Assembly: GCA_902168105.1 (NCBI GenBank)
Contig: CABHOY010000075.1
Span: 488,553 to 552,552, forward strand
Direction: 5' to 3'
Length of the DNA stretch: 64,000 nt
From: an uncultured Flavihumibacter sp.
GTDB lineage: Bacteria; Bacteroidota; Bacteroidia; Chitinophagales; Chitinophagaceae
Under the pieces are notes generated by a model. The model was not told where the DNA came from. It made no database searches and saw nothing but the letters and a program-made list of their open reading frames with translations. A program made the position numbers and the translations under genes. Numbering within the stretch: position 1 is the first letter of the stretch; every line of letters begins with the position of its first letter. Of the stretch, positions 52,864 through 61,525 are shown in pieces.

Positions 52864-53688
52864 TTATTTTACTACTTCCCGCAGTCTTACGAGCTGCTCA
52901 AGCAGGCCTTCCAGCAGGTCAAGATGTAACATATTGGCGCCATCTGACTTGGCCTTAGAAGGATCAGGATGGGTTTCGATAAATAGTCCGTCTGCTCCTG
53001 TTGCAATAGCAGCTTTGGCAATTGTGCTGATCAGTTTCGGATTTCCGCCGGTAACACCGCTGGTCTGGTTAGGCTGCTGGAGGGAGTGGGTGCAATCCAT
53101 GATCACAGGCACGCCATGTTCCCGCATGATAGGAATATTGCGATAGTCTACTACCAGGTCCTGGTAACCGAAGGTAGTGCCGCGTTCGGTAAGCCATACC
53201 TTATCATTGCCAGCCTGTTTTACCTTTTCAACGGCAAATTTCATAGCCTCGCCACTTACGAACTGGCCTTTTTTCACGTTTACGAATTTGCCGGTTTCCG
53301 CTGCTGCGATCAGGATATCTGTCTGGCGGCAGAGGAATGCCGGGATCTGCAGTACATCTACATAAGCGGCCGCCATAGCAGCTTCTGCGGCAGAATGAAT
53401 ATCTGTGGTAACTGGAAGATTGAAAGTTTCGCCTGTCTTCTGTAACAGGTCCAGCCCTTCCACATCACCTACACCGGCGAAGGAACTGATACTGGTACGG
53501 TTAGCTTTGCGGTAGGAGGCTTTAAAAATGTATGGAATGTTCAGGCGTTTACAAATGCCTGATACTTTTTCAGCTACATGCATCAACAGCGCTTCATCTT
53601 CTACTACGCAAGGCCCGGCTATCAGAAAAAAGTTATCTGGGTTATATTGATCCTTAAAAATTGACTTCAGGTGTGTTGTTGCTGACAT
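52864..53688 (-). CDS. kdsA: 3-deoxy-8-phosphooctulonate synthase
   Basis: KdsA condenses phosphoenolpyruvate with arabinose-5-phosphate to make KDO-8-phosphate for lipopolysaccharide. The 274-residue protein shows FFLIAGPCVVEDEALLM at the start, IFKASYRKANRTSISSF near 55, TDIHSAAEAAM near 96 and DCTHSLQQPNQTSGVTGG near 205. It is full length, in line with a Gram-negative envelope. On the - strand a TAACTTTG -7 element lies at 53709-53716. Confidence 0.95.
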   Translation of the reverse strand: MSATTHLKSIFKDQYNPDNFFLIAGPCVVEDEALLMHVAEKVSGICKRLNIPYIFKASYRKANRTSISSFAGVGDVEGLDLLQKTGETFNLPVTTDIHSAAEAAMAAAYVDVLQIPAFLCRQTDILIAAAETGKFVNVKKGQFVSGEAMKFAVEKVKQAGNDKVWLTERGTTFGYQDLVVDYRNIPIMREHGVPVIMDCTHSLQQPNQTSGVTGGNPKLISTIAKAAIATGADGLFIETHPDPSKAKSDGANMLHLDLLEGLLEQLVRLREVVK

Positions 53689-53942
53689 GATTTTTGTATT
53701 TGAGAGTGCAAAGTTATGTTATTCTAAGGGATTACTTTTCAGTAGCAGAAGTGGCCGCAACTCGCCTAATTGTCATAATATTGTAACTCGTTACCGTGGA
53801 ATGTTCGCTGGGCTTGTGTCTATTCTGAAGAAACTTTCGGGATTGTTACCGCATTGTCATGCGCGGAGGCAGTTTGTTCTGAATTATTGCGGAACCCGTT
53901 AATATTACGTCTGAATTAAAAAAGCCATTCATTCGAGATAGC

Positions 53943-54887
53943 ATGAAGAAAGACAAAATACTGGTAATCGGCGCCTGCGGGCAGATTGGAGTTGAACTTA
54001 CACTGGCATTAAGGAAGATATACGGAGACGCCAATGTACTTGCTTCGGATCTTCGGGAAGAACACGACCTGCTGAAAGGAACAGGCCCATACGTATCCCT
54101 GGATGTCATGAACAAAGAGATGCTGCATGTACTGGTTATCCGTCACAATATCACCCAGATCTATCTGCTGGCGGCCATCCTCTCTGCTACCGGCGAAAAG
54201 AACCCGCTGCTGGCGTGGCATATTAACATGCAAAGCTTGCTGAATGTACTGGATATCGCGAAAGAAGAACATATTGATAAAGTGTACTGGCCAAGTTCTA
54301 TCGCTGTATTCGGACCTAATTCCCCTAAAGAATCTACACCACAACATACTATTATCGAGCCTACCACCATTTATGGTATCAGCAAATTTGCCGGTGAACG
54401 CTGGTGCGAATATTACAGCCATCGTTATGGCGTAGATGTGCGCAGCCTGCGTTACCCTGGCCTGATCAGCTACAAATCCGCTCCCGGCGGTGGTACGACC
54501 GACTATGCTATTGAGATCTTCCACGAAGCGCTGGAGGAAAAGAAATACACCTGTTTCCTCTCCGAAGGTACCTATCTGCCGATGATGTACATGCCGGATG
54601 CCATCCGTGCTACCATTGAGCTGATGGAGGCCGACAAAGAGAAAGTCAAGGTACGTTCTTCCTATAACCTCGGCGGGATGAGCTTTTCTCCTAAAGAGAT
54701 CGCTGCGGAGATCAAAAAACACATTCCTGAATTCACTATTGGTTACGAACCGGACTATCGTCAGCAGATCGCCGATGGATGGCCACAGAGTATGGATGAC
54801 ACCCTTGCCCGTCAGGACTGGGGATGGAAACCTGAATTTGACCTGGAAAAGATGACGGCAGATATGCTGAAGAACCTCCAGAAATAA
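53943..54887 (+). CDS. tdh: L-threonine 3-dehydrogenase, epimerase-like type
   Basis: This 314-residue NAD enzyme of the extended SDR (epimerase) fold oxidises L-threonine to 2-amino-3-ketobutyrate in family members from Flavobacteria. The cofactor site is ILVIGACGQIGVELTLALR; the active-site Tyr and Lys lie in TTIYGISKFAGERWCEYY near residues 141-145; LRYPGLISYKSAPGGGTTDY near 167 and LPMMYMPDAIRATIELM near 220 are typical of this dehydrogenase group. It differs from zinc-dependent Tdh. An AraC-type regulator follows 41 bp downstream. Nucleotide-sugar epimerase activity is a less likely alternative. Confidence 0.82.
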   Translation: MKKDKILVIGACGQIGVELTLALRKIYGDANVLASDLREEHDLLKGTGPYVSLDVMNKEMLHVLVIRHNITQIYLLAAILSATGEKNPLLAWHINMQSLLNVLDIAKEEHIDKVYWPSSIAVFGPNSPKESTPQHTIIEPTTIYGISKFAGERWCEYYSHRYGVDVRSLRYPGLISYKSAPGGGTTDYAIEIFHEALEEKKYTCFLSEGTYLPMMYMPDAIRATIELMEADKEKVKVRSSYNLGGMSFSPKEIAAEIKKHIPEFTIGYEPDYRQQIADGWPQSMDDTLARQDWGWKPEFDLEKMTADMLKNLQK

Positions 54888-54928
54888 GCAGTTATTCCTA
54901 CATTTGGCTTAACGCAAACACATCGCGT

Positions 54929-55732
54929 ATGAAGCTGGAGAATGGGAAATATCTGGGGAATAACAGCCGGACTTTTTACAAGGACGGGCTTATCATAAGT
55001 AAAACCACCTATCAGGAAAAGGTATTTGAAGGATGGCATTTTCACGAGAATAACCATCTTTCATTTATACTGGAAGGAGGGAACCGGGAATACCGTAAAA
55101 ATGGCGACAGGGCCGTTATTCCCGGGAATATTATGCTATATCACAGCGGTGAATGGCACCGCAACAACAACACCCAACATCCGTCACAGAATATCAATCT
55201 CGAAATAGAAGATAGTTTTTTAACTCATTATGAGGCCAGCTTTCCAACTGGTCCTTATAATGAGTTAAAAACATTTCAGACCCACGCTCCACTGACAGCT
55301 ATAAAGATCTATCATGACTGCCTGGTGGCAGATCAGCATAGTTCCCTTTCTATCCACCAGCAGTTACTGTCGCTATTGCAGACAGCCCAAACACCGCTTC
55401 AATCCGAAAAACAATTGTTTGCAGGTCGCGCTTTCAATGTAGTTGAATTGTTACACGACCGCTGGAATGAAAATATATCCCTGCACGACCTGTCAGCCGT
55501 AACCCAACTCCATCCCGTAACTGTTTCCCGGCATTTTGCAGCGTATTTTAACTGCTCACTGGGAGAATATATGCGGAAGATCAGGATAGGAAAGGCGCTG
55601 TCATTAGTACGGCAAACAGATGATCCCCTTACGGATATCGCTTATCAATGCGGGTTTTTTGACCAAAGCCATTTTACAAGGACCTTCAGAGAGCAGACCG
55701 GTTTTTTGCCCAAAGACTTCCGGAAACTCTGA
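54929..55732 (+). CDS. AraC-family transcriptional regulator
   Basis: The 267-residue protein has an N-terminal cupin-like sensing domain (about 25-150; GWHFHENNHLSFILEGG with metal- or ligand-like His residues) and two helix-turn-helix units at the C-terminus (about 170-267; LSAVTQLHPVTVSRHFAAYF and ITDIAYQCGFFDQSHFTR-like DIAYQCGFFDQSHFTRTF). It follows tdh by 41 bp and may control it or the neighbouring genes. The ligand is unknown. Confidence 0.88.
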   Translation: MKLENGKYLGNNSRTFYKDGLIISKTTYQEKVFEGWHFHENNHLSFILEGGNREYRKNGDRAVIPGNIMLYHSGEWHRNNNTQHPSQNINLEIEDSFLTHYEASFPTGPYNELKTFQTHAPLTAIKIYHDCLVADQHSSLSIHQQLLSLLQTAQTPLQSEKQLFAGRAFNVVELLHDRWNENISLHDLSAVTQLHPVTVSRHFAAYFNCSLGEYMRKIRIGKALSLVRQTDDPLTDIAYQCGFFDQSHFTRTFREQTGFLPKDFRKL

Positions 55733-55821
55733 TCATTTCTGTATTTAGCGCTATCTCGTGCGCTTGCTAAATCCATACTATTTTATGTATTAAGGATGCC
55801 TGACCTTTGGAGAAAAAGGAT

Positions 55822-56835
55822 ATGACCTGCCAAACAATATGGCTGTCAGTTATTTGCAGCTTCATTTTATCCACAGTTAAAGCCCAGGTGCTCCCAAGAT
55901 CAGTAGTATCATCTGCTATCGGCAAGATGGCAAAGGAGCTGAAGGAGCATTACGTTTATCCGCAAAAGGGCGTTGCTATTGCAGCTCATTTAACGGACAG
56001 TTACAAAGCCGGGAAATTTGTTTCCGCCAGCAGCTGGAAAGAGCTTGCGGACACCATAACAAAATGCCTTCAGGACTTTAGTCATGATGGACATCTGTAC
56101 GTTCGTTACGACACTGCCTTAAGCCGGGAACTATCAAAACAACAAAGGGACGCGGGCAAAGAAAAGCTGGTATCAGATGCTAATGAGGAAAAATCTGATC
56201 CCTTCTTTTATGGTCCATCCGCAGCGGACCGTAAGTATGGTTTTGATAGCATAAGTATAAGCCCGGACAATATTGGTTATATTCATTTATCAGAGATCAA
56301 CATCTCCCGTAAAAGTTTAGCAGTTCTATATGCAGCGATGAACGCTGTAGCTAAAACACAGGCATTGGTCATTGATCTGCGCAACAATGGTGGTGGCGGC
56401 AGTGACACTGGTGCAGTGTTGGAAAGTTTCTTTCTACCGGAAAAGACGCCGCTTATAACGTTCATCAACAGAGCAGGGAAACAATCCACAGATAGTACAG
56501 TCTCCTGGCTGAAAGAAAAGCGTTATGATCGTCCTCTCCTCATCCTGATCAACAAGAACACCGCATCAGCGGCAGAAGCTTTTACTTTTTCCATGAAAAA
56601 AACAGGAAGGGCTATTGTAATTGGTCAGCCATCTGCAGGAGCTGCGAATATGAACGCCTGGTTTCCTGTCAATGAGCATATCTTCATCTCTGTATCTGAG
56701 ATGGCACCGGTTTGGCATGGAACAACAGAGACGTGGGAACGTCAAGGCATACAACCTGATTGCAGCGCTGTGACTGAAGATGAAATAACAGCCTGCATCC
56801 AAAAGAAGATCGGATTGTTGGAGTCAAAGAAATAG
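55822..56835 (+). CDS. Secreted S41-family peptidase
   Basis: The product of about 337 residues has a signal peptide (IWLSVICSFILSTVKAQ) and a C-terminal S41 protease fold. ALVIDLRNNGGGGSDTGAVL near 185 and NKNTASAAEAFTFSMKKTG near 248, holding the catalytic Ser and the downstream Lys, are characteristic. No PDZ domain is evident between them. It acts outside the cytoplasm, probably on peptides. I chose the ATG at 55822; a TTG at 55807 is in frame. It converges on cysN. Confidence 0.82.
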   Translation: MTCQTIWLSVICSFILSTVKAQVLPRSVVSSAIGKMAKELKEHYVYPQKGVAIAAHLTDSYKAGKFVSASSWKELADTITKCLQDFSHDGHLYVRYDTALSRELSKQQRDAGKEKLVSDANEEKSDPFFYGPSAADRKYGFDSISISPDNIGYIHLSEINISRKSLAVLYAAMNAVAKTQALVIDLRNNGGGGSDTGAVLESFFLPEKTPLITFINRAGKQSTDSTVSWLKEKRYDRPLLILINKNTASAAEAFTFSMKKTGRAIVIGQPSAGAANMNAWFPVNEHIFISVSEMAPVWHGTTETWERQGIQPDCSAVTEDEITACIQKKIGLLESKK

Positions 56836-56862
56836 CTTTCATATGTAATGAATGCTAAAGAA

Positions 56863-56892
56863 AAATGACGAATGCAGATGCATCCGTCATTT
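56863..56892. terminator. Two-way terminator between the peptidase gene and cysN
   Basis: Bases 56863-56875 pair with 56880-56892 with one A-C mismatch and a 4-base loop. A-rich and T-rich flanks on both sides suit termination of both convergent genes. Confidence 0.75.
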
Positions 56893-56916
56893 ACCAAAAA
56901 ACACTAAAATATTTTA

Positions 56917-58164
56917 TTACGCCACAAAGCCTACGGCCACGGTTGAGTTGCTAAATTCATCGATCAGGATGAATGCACCATTCGCCGGATTCACATCATA
57001 GCTATCTGCGAATATTGGGTGTGCTGTCTTCAGCGTGATTTTACCTATATCGTTTAGACCCAGTTCTTTTTTGTCTTCCAGGATCTTATTTGAAGTCACG
57101 TCGATCACATGTTCTATCAGCTGTACTTTTGCCTTTACACGGTTAATACCATGTTGGAGCAGATACGCTTTACCCGGTACAAGTTTCTGCTGATCCATCC
57201 AACATACCTGTGCAGAGATCTCTTTCAGCAGGGAAGGCGCATTTTCTGGTTTGGACAACATGCTACCACGGCTGGTATCAATTTCATCTTCCAGTGTGAT
57301 CACGACACTCTGACGTGCTTCTGCTGTCGTCAGTTGTGTTTCGAACTGTTCTATGGTTTTGATCTTGCTTTTCTGCTGGGAAGGGAGGGAGATGATCTCA
57401 TCACCCACATTGAAATGACCGCTCACAACTTTTCCGGCAAAACCACGGAAGTCGTGGTAAGCTTCAGTTTTCGGACGGATCACGGACTGCACTTTGAAGC
57501 GGGCCGGATGGCTATTGTCGGCGTGGTCAAACGTGATCTGTTCCAGGTATTCCAACAGTGAATCGCCGGAGTACCAGTTGATCTTTTCAGAGCGGGCAGC
57601 TACGTTCTCTCCATAGAGGGAGGAGATCGGAATGAATTTAATGGAAGGCGCTTTAAACGTTGCACTGGCAATCATCTGCTGGAAATCTTCCACGATCTGA
57701 TTGAAACGTGCTTCGCTATATTCTACCAGGTCCATTTTGTTTACGCATACCACCAGGTAAGGAATACGCAGCAGACCAGCGATAAAGAAGTGCCGGTAAG
57801 TTTGTTCTACGATGCCTTTACGCGCATCGATCAGTATCAGAGATACCTGTGCATTGGAAGCACCGGTCACCATGTTACGGGTATATTCGATGTGTCCCGG
57901 TGTATCGGCAATGATGTATTTACGGCTGGGAGTAGAGAAGTAGATATGTGCCACATCAATGGTAATACCTTGTTCGCGTTCAGCTACCAGTCCGTCTGTC
58001 AGCAGTGACAGGTCAGTAAAATCAAGTCCCTTACGTTTGCTGGCGGCGTGCAGTGCCTCCATTTTATCCTGTGGAATAGAATGGGTATCGTAGAGCAACC
58101 TGCCTATCAGGGTGCTTTTTCCATCATCTACACTGCCGGAAGTGGTTATACGTAAAACCTCCAT
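56917..58164 (-). CDS. cysN: Sulfate adenylyltransferase subunit 1
   Basis: CysN is the GTPase subunit that drives sulfate activation to APS by CysD. The GTP motifs are clear in the 415-residue protein: SGSVDDGKSTLIGRLLYD near residue 9, DTPGHIEYTRNM near 88 and VNKMDLVEYSEARF near 145. Domains II and III follow as in elongation-factor-like GTPases. The length shows there is no fused APS kinase domain, which fits the APS reductase encoded upstream. It follows cysD by 102 bp. Confidence 0.95.
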   Translation of the reverse strand: MEVLRITTSGSVDDGKSTLIGRLLYDTHSIPQDKMEALHAASKRKGLDFTDLSLLTDGLVAEREQGITIDVAHIYFSTPSRKYIIADTPGHIEYTRNMVTGASNAQVSLILIDARKGIVEQTYRHFFIAGLLRIPYLVVCVNKMDLVEYSEARFNQIVEDFQQMIASATFKAPSIKFIPISSLYGENVAARSEKINWYSGDSLLEYLEQITFDHADNSHPARFKVQSVIRPKTEAYHDFRGFAGKVVSGHFNVGDEIISLPSQQKSKIKTIEQFETQLTTAEARQSVVITLEDEIDTSRGSMLSKPENAPSLLKEISAQVCWMDQQKLVPGKAYLLQHGINRVKAKVQLIEHVIDVTSNKILEDKKELGLNDIGKITLKTAHPIFADSYDVNPANGAFILIDEFSNSTVAVGFVA

Positions 58165-58266
58165 GTTATATTTTTTGAGCGGCGGAAAGCGGGGCTATCC
58201 GCAACGATTTTATACTAATTGATTGAATCCTGTAAGCAGAAAGAAAGTGATAGTAACCGGAGATCA

Positions 58267-59175
58267 CTAAAAATAACCAGCCTGTTTTCTTTTCTCCATT
58301 GCTGCTTCAGAGCGTTTATCGTCGATACGGGCGCCTCTTTCAGAGATTTTGGCTTCCAGTATCTCGGAAATAATGTCTTCCAGTTTATCTGCTTCGGAGA
58401 TCACTGCAGCGGTACAGGTCATATCACCAACGGTACGGAAGCGTACTTTCTGGCGGAAAGGCGTTTCTTCCTCGGTAGTATTGAGGAAAGGAGAGTAAGG
58501 CCAGTACATACCATCACGTTCGATGATCTCTCTTTCATGGGAGAAATAGATGGACGGAATCTGCAGGTTTTCCCGGCGGATGTAGTTCCATACGTCCAGT
58601 TCTGTCCAGTTGGAGATAGGGAATACCCTCACGTTTTCGCCCAGGTGTATTTTACCATTGAGCATATCGAATAGTTCAGGGCGTTGCATTTTCGCATTCC
58701 ACTGACCAAATTCATCTCTTACAGAGAAGATCCTTTCTTTGGCGCGGGCTTTCTCTTCATCACGGCGGGCGCCACCGATGCAGGCGTCAAATTTCAGTTC
58801 TTCGATCGCATCCAGGAGAGTTACAGTTTGCAGGGCATTTCTGCTGGCATATTTACCTGTTTCTTCCTGTACTTTACCCTGATCGATGCTGTCCTGTACA
58901 TTTCTTACAATAAGATCAAGACCCAGTGATTCTACCAGCCAGTCACGGAATTGGATGGTTTCAGGGAAGTTATGCCCTGTATCTATATGCAATAACGGAA
59001 AGGGAACCTTACCCGGATAGAATGCTTTCTGCGCCAATCGCACAATGGTGATAGAATCCTTACCACCCGAGAACAGGATGGCGGGGCGTTCAAACTGTGC
59101 AGCTGTTTCACGTAAAATATAGATGGCCTCGTCTTCCAATGCCTGCGGAAACTCCCACTGTATTTTATTGGTCAT
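58267..59175 (-). CDS. cysD: Sulfate adenylyltransferase subunit 2
   Basis: CysD joins ATP and sulfate to make APS. The 302-residue protein has the PP-loop AILFSGGKDSITIVRLAQ near 33 and LLHIDTGHNFPETIQFRD near 62. The late GDMTCTAAV and the basic KRSEAAMEKRKQAGYF C-terminus are typical. It lies between cysH (84 bp upstream) and cysN in a three-gene - strand operon. Confidence 0.96.
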   Translation of the reverse strand: MTNKIQWEFPQALEDEAIYILRETAAQFERPAILFSGGKDSITIVRLAQKAFYPGKVPFPLLHIDTGHNFPETIQFRDWLVESLGLDLIVRNVQDSIDQGKVQEETGKYASRNALQTVTLLDAIEELKFDACIGGARRDEEKARAKERIFSVRDEFGQWNAKMQRPELFDMLNGKIHLGENVRVFPISNWTELDVWNYIRRENLQIPSIYFSHEREIIERDGMYWPYSPFLNTTEEETPFRQKVRFRTVGDMTCTAAVISEADKLEDIISEILEAKISERGARIDDKRSEAAMEKRKQAGYF

Positions 59176-59259
59176 AAGTCGTTATTTAAGATGTCCCTGC
59201 GGACCAGTTTAATCAATTTAATTTAATATACAGACCTCTTCGTCTGTCGTCGTTTCCCG

Positions 59260-59943
59260 TTATCCGTGCAGTCCGCACTCTTTTTTGGAAAGTTCCCACC
59301 ACCATCTGCCGGCGCGCGGGTGTTCTCCGGGTTCGATCGCACGTGTACACGGAGCGCATCCAATGGAGATGAAGCCTTGATCGTGCAATTTATTGTAAGG
59401 TACGTTCTTCTCTTTCAGATAGTTGATCATTTCGTCATACGTCCAATTGATCAGGGGGTTGTACTTATACATTTGCCTGCTTTCATCCCATTCGAGGGCG
59501 TGGAGAGACTGACGGTTTTCGGACTGTTCAGCACGAAGACCGGTGATCCATACTTTAACGCCTGTGAGTGCTCTGTTCAGTGGCACGACTTTACGGATAT
59601 TACAACACTCTTTACGGTTCTCCACGGATTCGTAGAAGCTATTCGGTCCTTTTTCCAGCAGCAGTTTTTCTACTGATGCAGTTTCCGGAAAATAGACTTC
59701 AAAAGGCTTTTTATAACGGGCGCGGGTGAGGTCCATTAAATCATAGGTCTCCTGGAACAAACGTCCGGTATCAAGCGTAAATACCCTGATGGGTAAGTTG
59801 GCACGCCAAATCATATCGGCAATCACCTGATCTTCCTGTCCAAATGAGGTGGAGAAGGCCACCGCTCCGGGGAATTGTGCTGCCAGATATTGCATGGCAG
59901 CGATTGGATCTAGCCCTTCCAGTGCTGTAGTGATATTATCCAT
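59260..59943 (-). CDS. cysH: Assimilatory adenylyl-sulfate (APS) reductase
   Basis: The enzyme reduces APS to sulfite with electrons from thioredoxin. The product of about 227 residues has the modified PP-loop AFSTSFGQEDQVIADM near 28 and the APS-type cluster cysteines CC in RKECCNIRK near 112 and CAPC in IGCAPCTRAI near 196; the catalytic Cys is in the C-terminal KKECGLHG. These iron-sulfur motifs mark the APS, not PAPS, form, in agreement with the absence of an APS kinase in the operon. I use the ATG at 59941-59943. It is first in the cysHDN operon. Confidence 0.93.
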   Translation of the reverse strand: MDNITTALEGLDPIAAMQYLAAQFPGAVAFSTSFGQEDQVIADMIWRANLPIRVFTLDTGRLFQETYDLMDLTRARYKKPFEVYFPETASVEKLLLEKGPNSFYESVENRKECCNIRKVVPLNRALTGVKVWITGLRAEQSENRQSLHALEWDESRQMYKYNPLINWTYDEMINYLKEKNVPYNKLHDQGFISIGCAPCTRAIEPGEHPRAGRWWWELSKKECGLHG

Positions 59944-59963
59944 GTGAATCTGTCTCAAATAGC

Positions 59964-59997
59964 CTGGCATCTATCTATAGTTGCCTACAGATGCCAG
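59964..59997 (-). promoter_or_regulatory. Hairpin in the cysH leader
   Basis: CTGGCATCT at 59964-59972 pairs with AGATGCCAG at 59989-59997 around a 16-base loop. It begins 20 bp upstream of the cysH ATG, inside the expected 5' leader, and may affect translation or serve as an operator. It does not resemble a SAM riboswitch. Confidence 0.45.
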
Positions 59998-60209
59998 CAA
60001 TACTTCCTTTAGTTAAATAGCAACTTCTGATGCATACAAAAATACATAAACTCTATAAAAAGGATAGACTTTTTTTGATTGCGGATTGAGTGTGTTGTTT
60101 TGTTTTGATTATCAGTTGTTTAAGTGATTTTGAGTGTTTTGATGCGTGCTCGGTTCTTTCATTTATTGCTGGGCTTACTTTATTGAACGCTCCCATTTTG
60201 ACGTCTGCT

Positions 60210-60360
60210 GGTTTCAGGTAGGGATACCGGGCTGTACCCCTTTTCGAGCACTATCTATTGGGCATTATCAATCGTATGGGCTTTGGGAATATGGATTTAA
60301 CCCCTATCAATCGTATAGAGGCTCTCCAAGGGCTAATGCCCGGTATCTCCTCCTGAAACC
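60210..60360 (-). repeat. MITE/REP-like inverted-repeat element, copy 1
   Basis: The 151-bp element has terminal inverted repeats at 60210-60232 and 60338-60360, starting GGTTTCAGG on each inward strand and matching at about 21 of 23 positions. Inside, the decamer ACGATTGATA occurs twice on the - strand (plus-strand TATCAATCGT at 60266-60275 and 60305-60314), next to GCCCATACG. The same words in the same order appear in the element at 60750-60890. No target-site duplication was recognised. Confidence 0.7.
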
Positions 60361-60452
60361 GCTGGAGATCAATTCTCTCGCTTATCGACAGGCAGGTAAT
60401 ATCCAAATGTTTAATCTCCTTAAGAGAGTTGTGATATTATTGACTATCAGAA

Positions 60453-60508
60453 GAGGATAGAGGATAGGGGATAGAGGATAGAGGATAGAGGATAGAGGAT
60501 AGAGGATA
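60453..60508. repeat. Tandem heptamer array, eight copies
   Basis: GAGGATA is repeated eight times head to tail; only the third copy differs (GGGGATA, 60467-60473). The near-perfect identity suggests recent expansion by slippage, so copy number may vary between strains. No coding frame uses it. Confidence 0.92.
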
Positions 60509-60749
60509 GATTCAGGAGAATGACGTGAATAGCAAGAATAGGAGAGAATAGGTCCAAAATATCTGCTACTAATTCATATCCTATTGTTAAGAAGAAATAC
60601 AACCATATAAAAGCAAATAACTATCTCGAAAGGGAGGAGGGCCGGGTTTGTATTCAATTATCATTATTCGACATCTACTCATTGGACGCCCTTTAGAGAT
60701 TGGAACCCAAAACCGCCCTAAATTAGTTGGGAGCCGGGAAGTAGCGGAC

Positions 60750-60890
60750 GGTTTCAGATGGAGATCGCGGGCCTTCGGCTCTTTGACACACGATTGATAA
60801 GGTTAGATAAAGATCCAACTGCCCATACGCTTGAAAAAGCCGAATGGAAATCCAACCAAAGAGGCGCCGACCGCGGTCCCATCTGGAACC
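60750..60890 (+). repeat. MITE/REP-like inverted-repeat element, copy 2
   Basis: The 141-bp element has ends GGTTTCAGATGG at 60750 and the complement of GGTTCCAGATGG at 60890. Its left end matches the right end of copy 1 at about 19 of 23 bases. ACGATTGATA at 60790-60799 and GCCCATACG at 60821-60829 are 31 bp apart, against 33 bp in copy 1 on the opposite strand. The two are diverged members of one family in inverted orientation. Confidence 0.7.
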
Positions 60891-60999
60891 GCAACGCGTT
60901 TCCTCCTCTCAACAAATCCCCCACAAAACATCATTTCCACTTGAATATCTGAACTCCGTTAATAGAACACCAGCTTAAATATCTAAGCTAAAGCAATAA

Positions 61000-61026
61000 A
61001 AAAGCCGGAGATCAACCCCGGCTTTT
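61000..61026 (-). terminator. Terminator of the Rrf2-family gene
   Basis: AAAAGCCGG at 61000-61008 pairs with CCGGCTTTT at 61018-61026 around a 9-base loop, with an A-run on the left that is the T-run for the - strand. It lies 8 bp beyond the stop codon. Confidence 0.85.
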
Positions 61027-61033
61027 AAAAAGA

Positions 61034-61462
61034 TTATAATATCGAAACATTCCTTGTTAATATGTCCTTCAGCGTCTTATTCTCAAGGATCTTCAACGTC
61101 GCATCCCGCACCTTGCTCATGACATCATTCAGCCCGCACACTGCTTCATCCCGGCAATTCTCGCATCTTTCATAGTAATTGAGACTTACACAAGGAAGCA
61201 GCGCAATTGCACCATCCAGCAAGCGGATAATCTTCGCCAAAGGTATTTCCTTTGGAGTCTTTAGCAGGTAATAACCCCCGCCTTTTCCTTTCTTACTTCC
61301 CAAAATTCCCGCATTCTTCAACTCCAGAAGAATGTTCTCAAGGAACTTGATAGAGATACTCTTCTCCTGGGCTATTTCCGAGATGAGAATGGGACCTTTA
61401 TCTGCATTTTCTGCCAGGTGTATGAGCGCGTGAAAAGCGTATTGCGTTTTTTTAGACAACAT
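61034..61462 (-). CDS. Rrf2-family transcriptional regulator with cluster-type cysteines
   Basis: The 142-residue winged-helix protein opens with KKTQYAFHALIHLAENADKG, has the recognition region EIAQEKSISIKFLENILLEL near 29-48 and the wing GSKKGKGGGYYLLK. A cysteine group C-x8-C-x2-C-x6-C (CVSLNYYERCENCRDEAVC, near 92-110) suggests an iron-sulfur cluster as in IscR-type sensors, unlike cysteine-poor CymR. It is the first gene upstream of cysH on the same strand, 1.1 kb away. It may sense iron-sulfur or sulfur status and control the cys operon; this is inference. Confidence 0.85.
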   Translation of the reverse strand: MLSKKTQYAFHALIHLAENADKGPILISEIAQEKSISIKFLENILLELKNAGILGSKKGKGGGYYLLKTPKEIPLAKIIRLLDGAIALLPCVSLNYYERCENCRDEAVCGLNDVMSKVRDATLKILENKTLKDILTRNVSIL

Positions 61463-61525
61463 ATCGATTGATTTGCATCCCTCCCAGATGTTCTTATTAC
61501 TGCAAAGATAACAGCTTTTTGCGTC

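Larger units (their letters stand above)
59998..61033. other. Gene-free kilobase with repeats between cysH and the Rrf2 gene
   Basis: I find no credible gene here. Open frames at 60146-60460 and 60758-60952 fall mostly on the repeats and have no family resemblance. The stretch holds two related inverted-repeat elements (60210-60360, 60750-60890), a heptamer array (60453-60508) and the terminator of the Rrf2 gene. The composition between them is ordinary intergenic. Confidence 0.6.

Noticed and set aside
60146..60460. Possible 104-residue protein in the gene-free region
   Set aside because: About half of it is encoded by the inverted-repeat element, including its internal repeats, and the remainder has no recognisable features.
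60758..60952. Possible 64-residue protein
   Set aside because: It starts inside the second repeat element and reads mostly through it; no support for expression.
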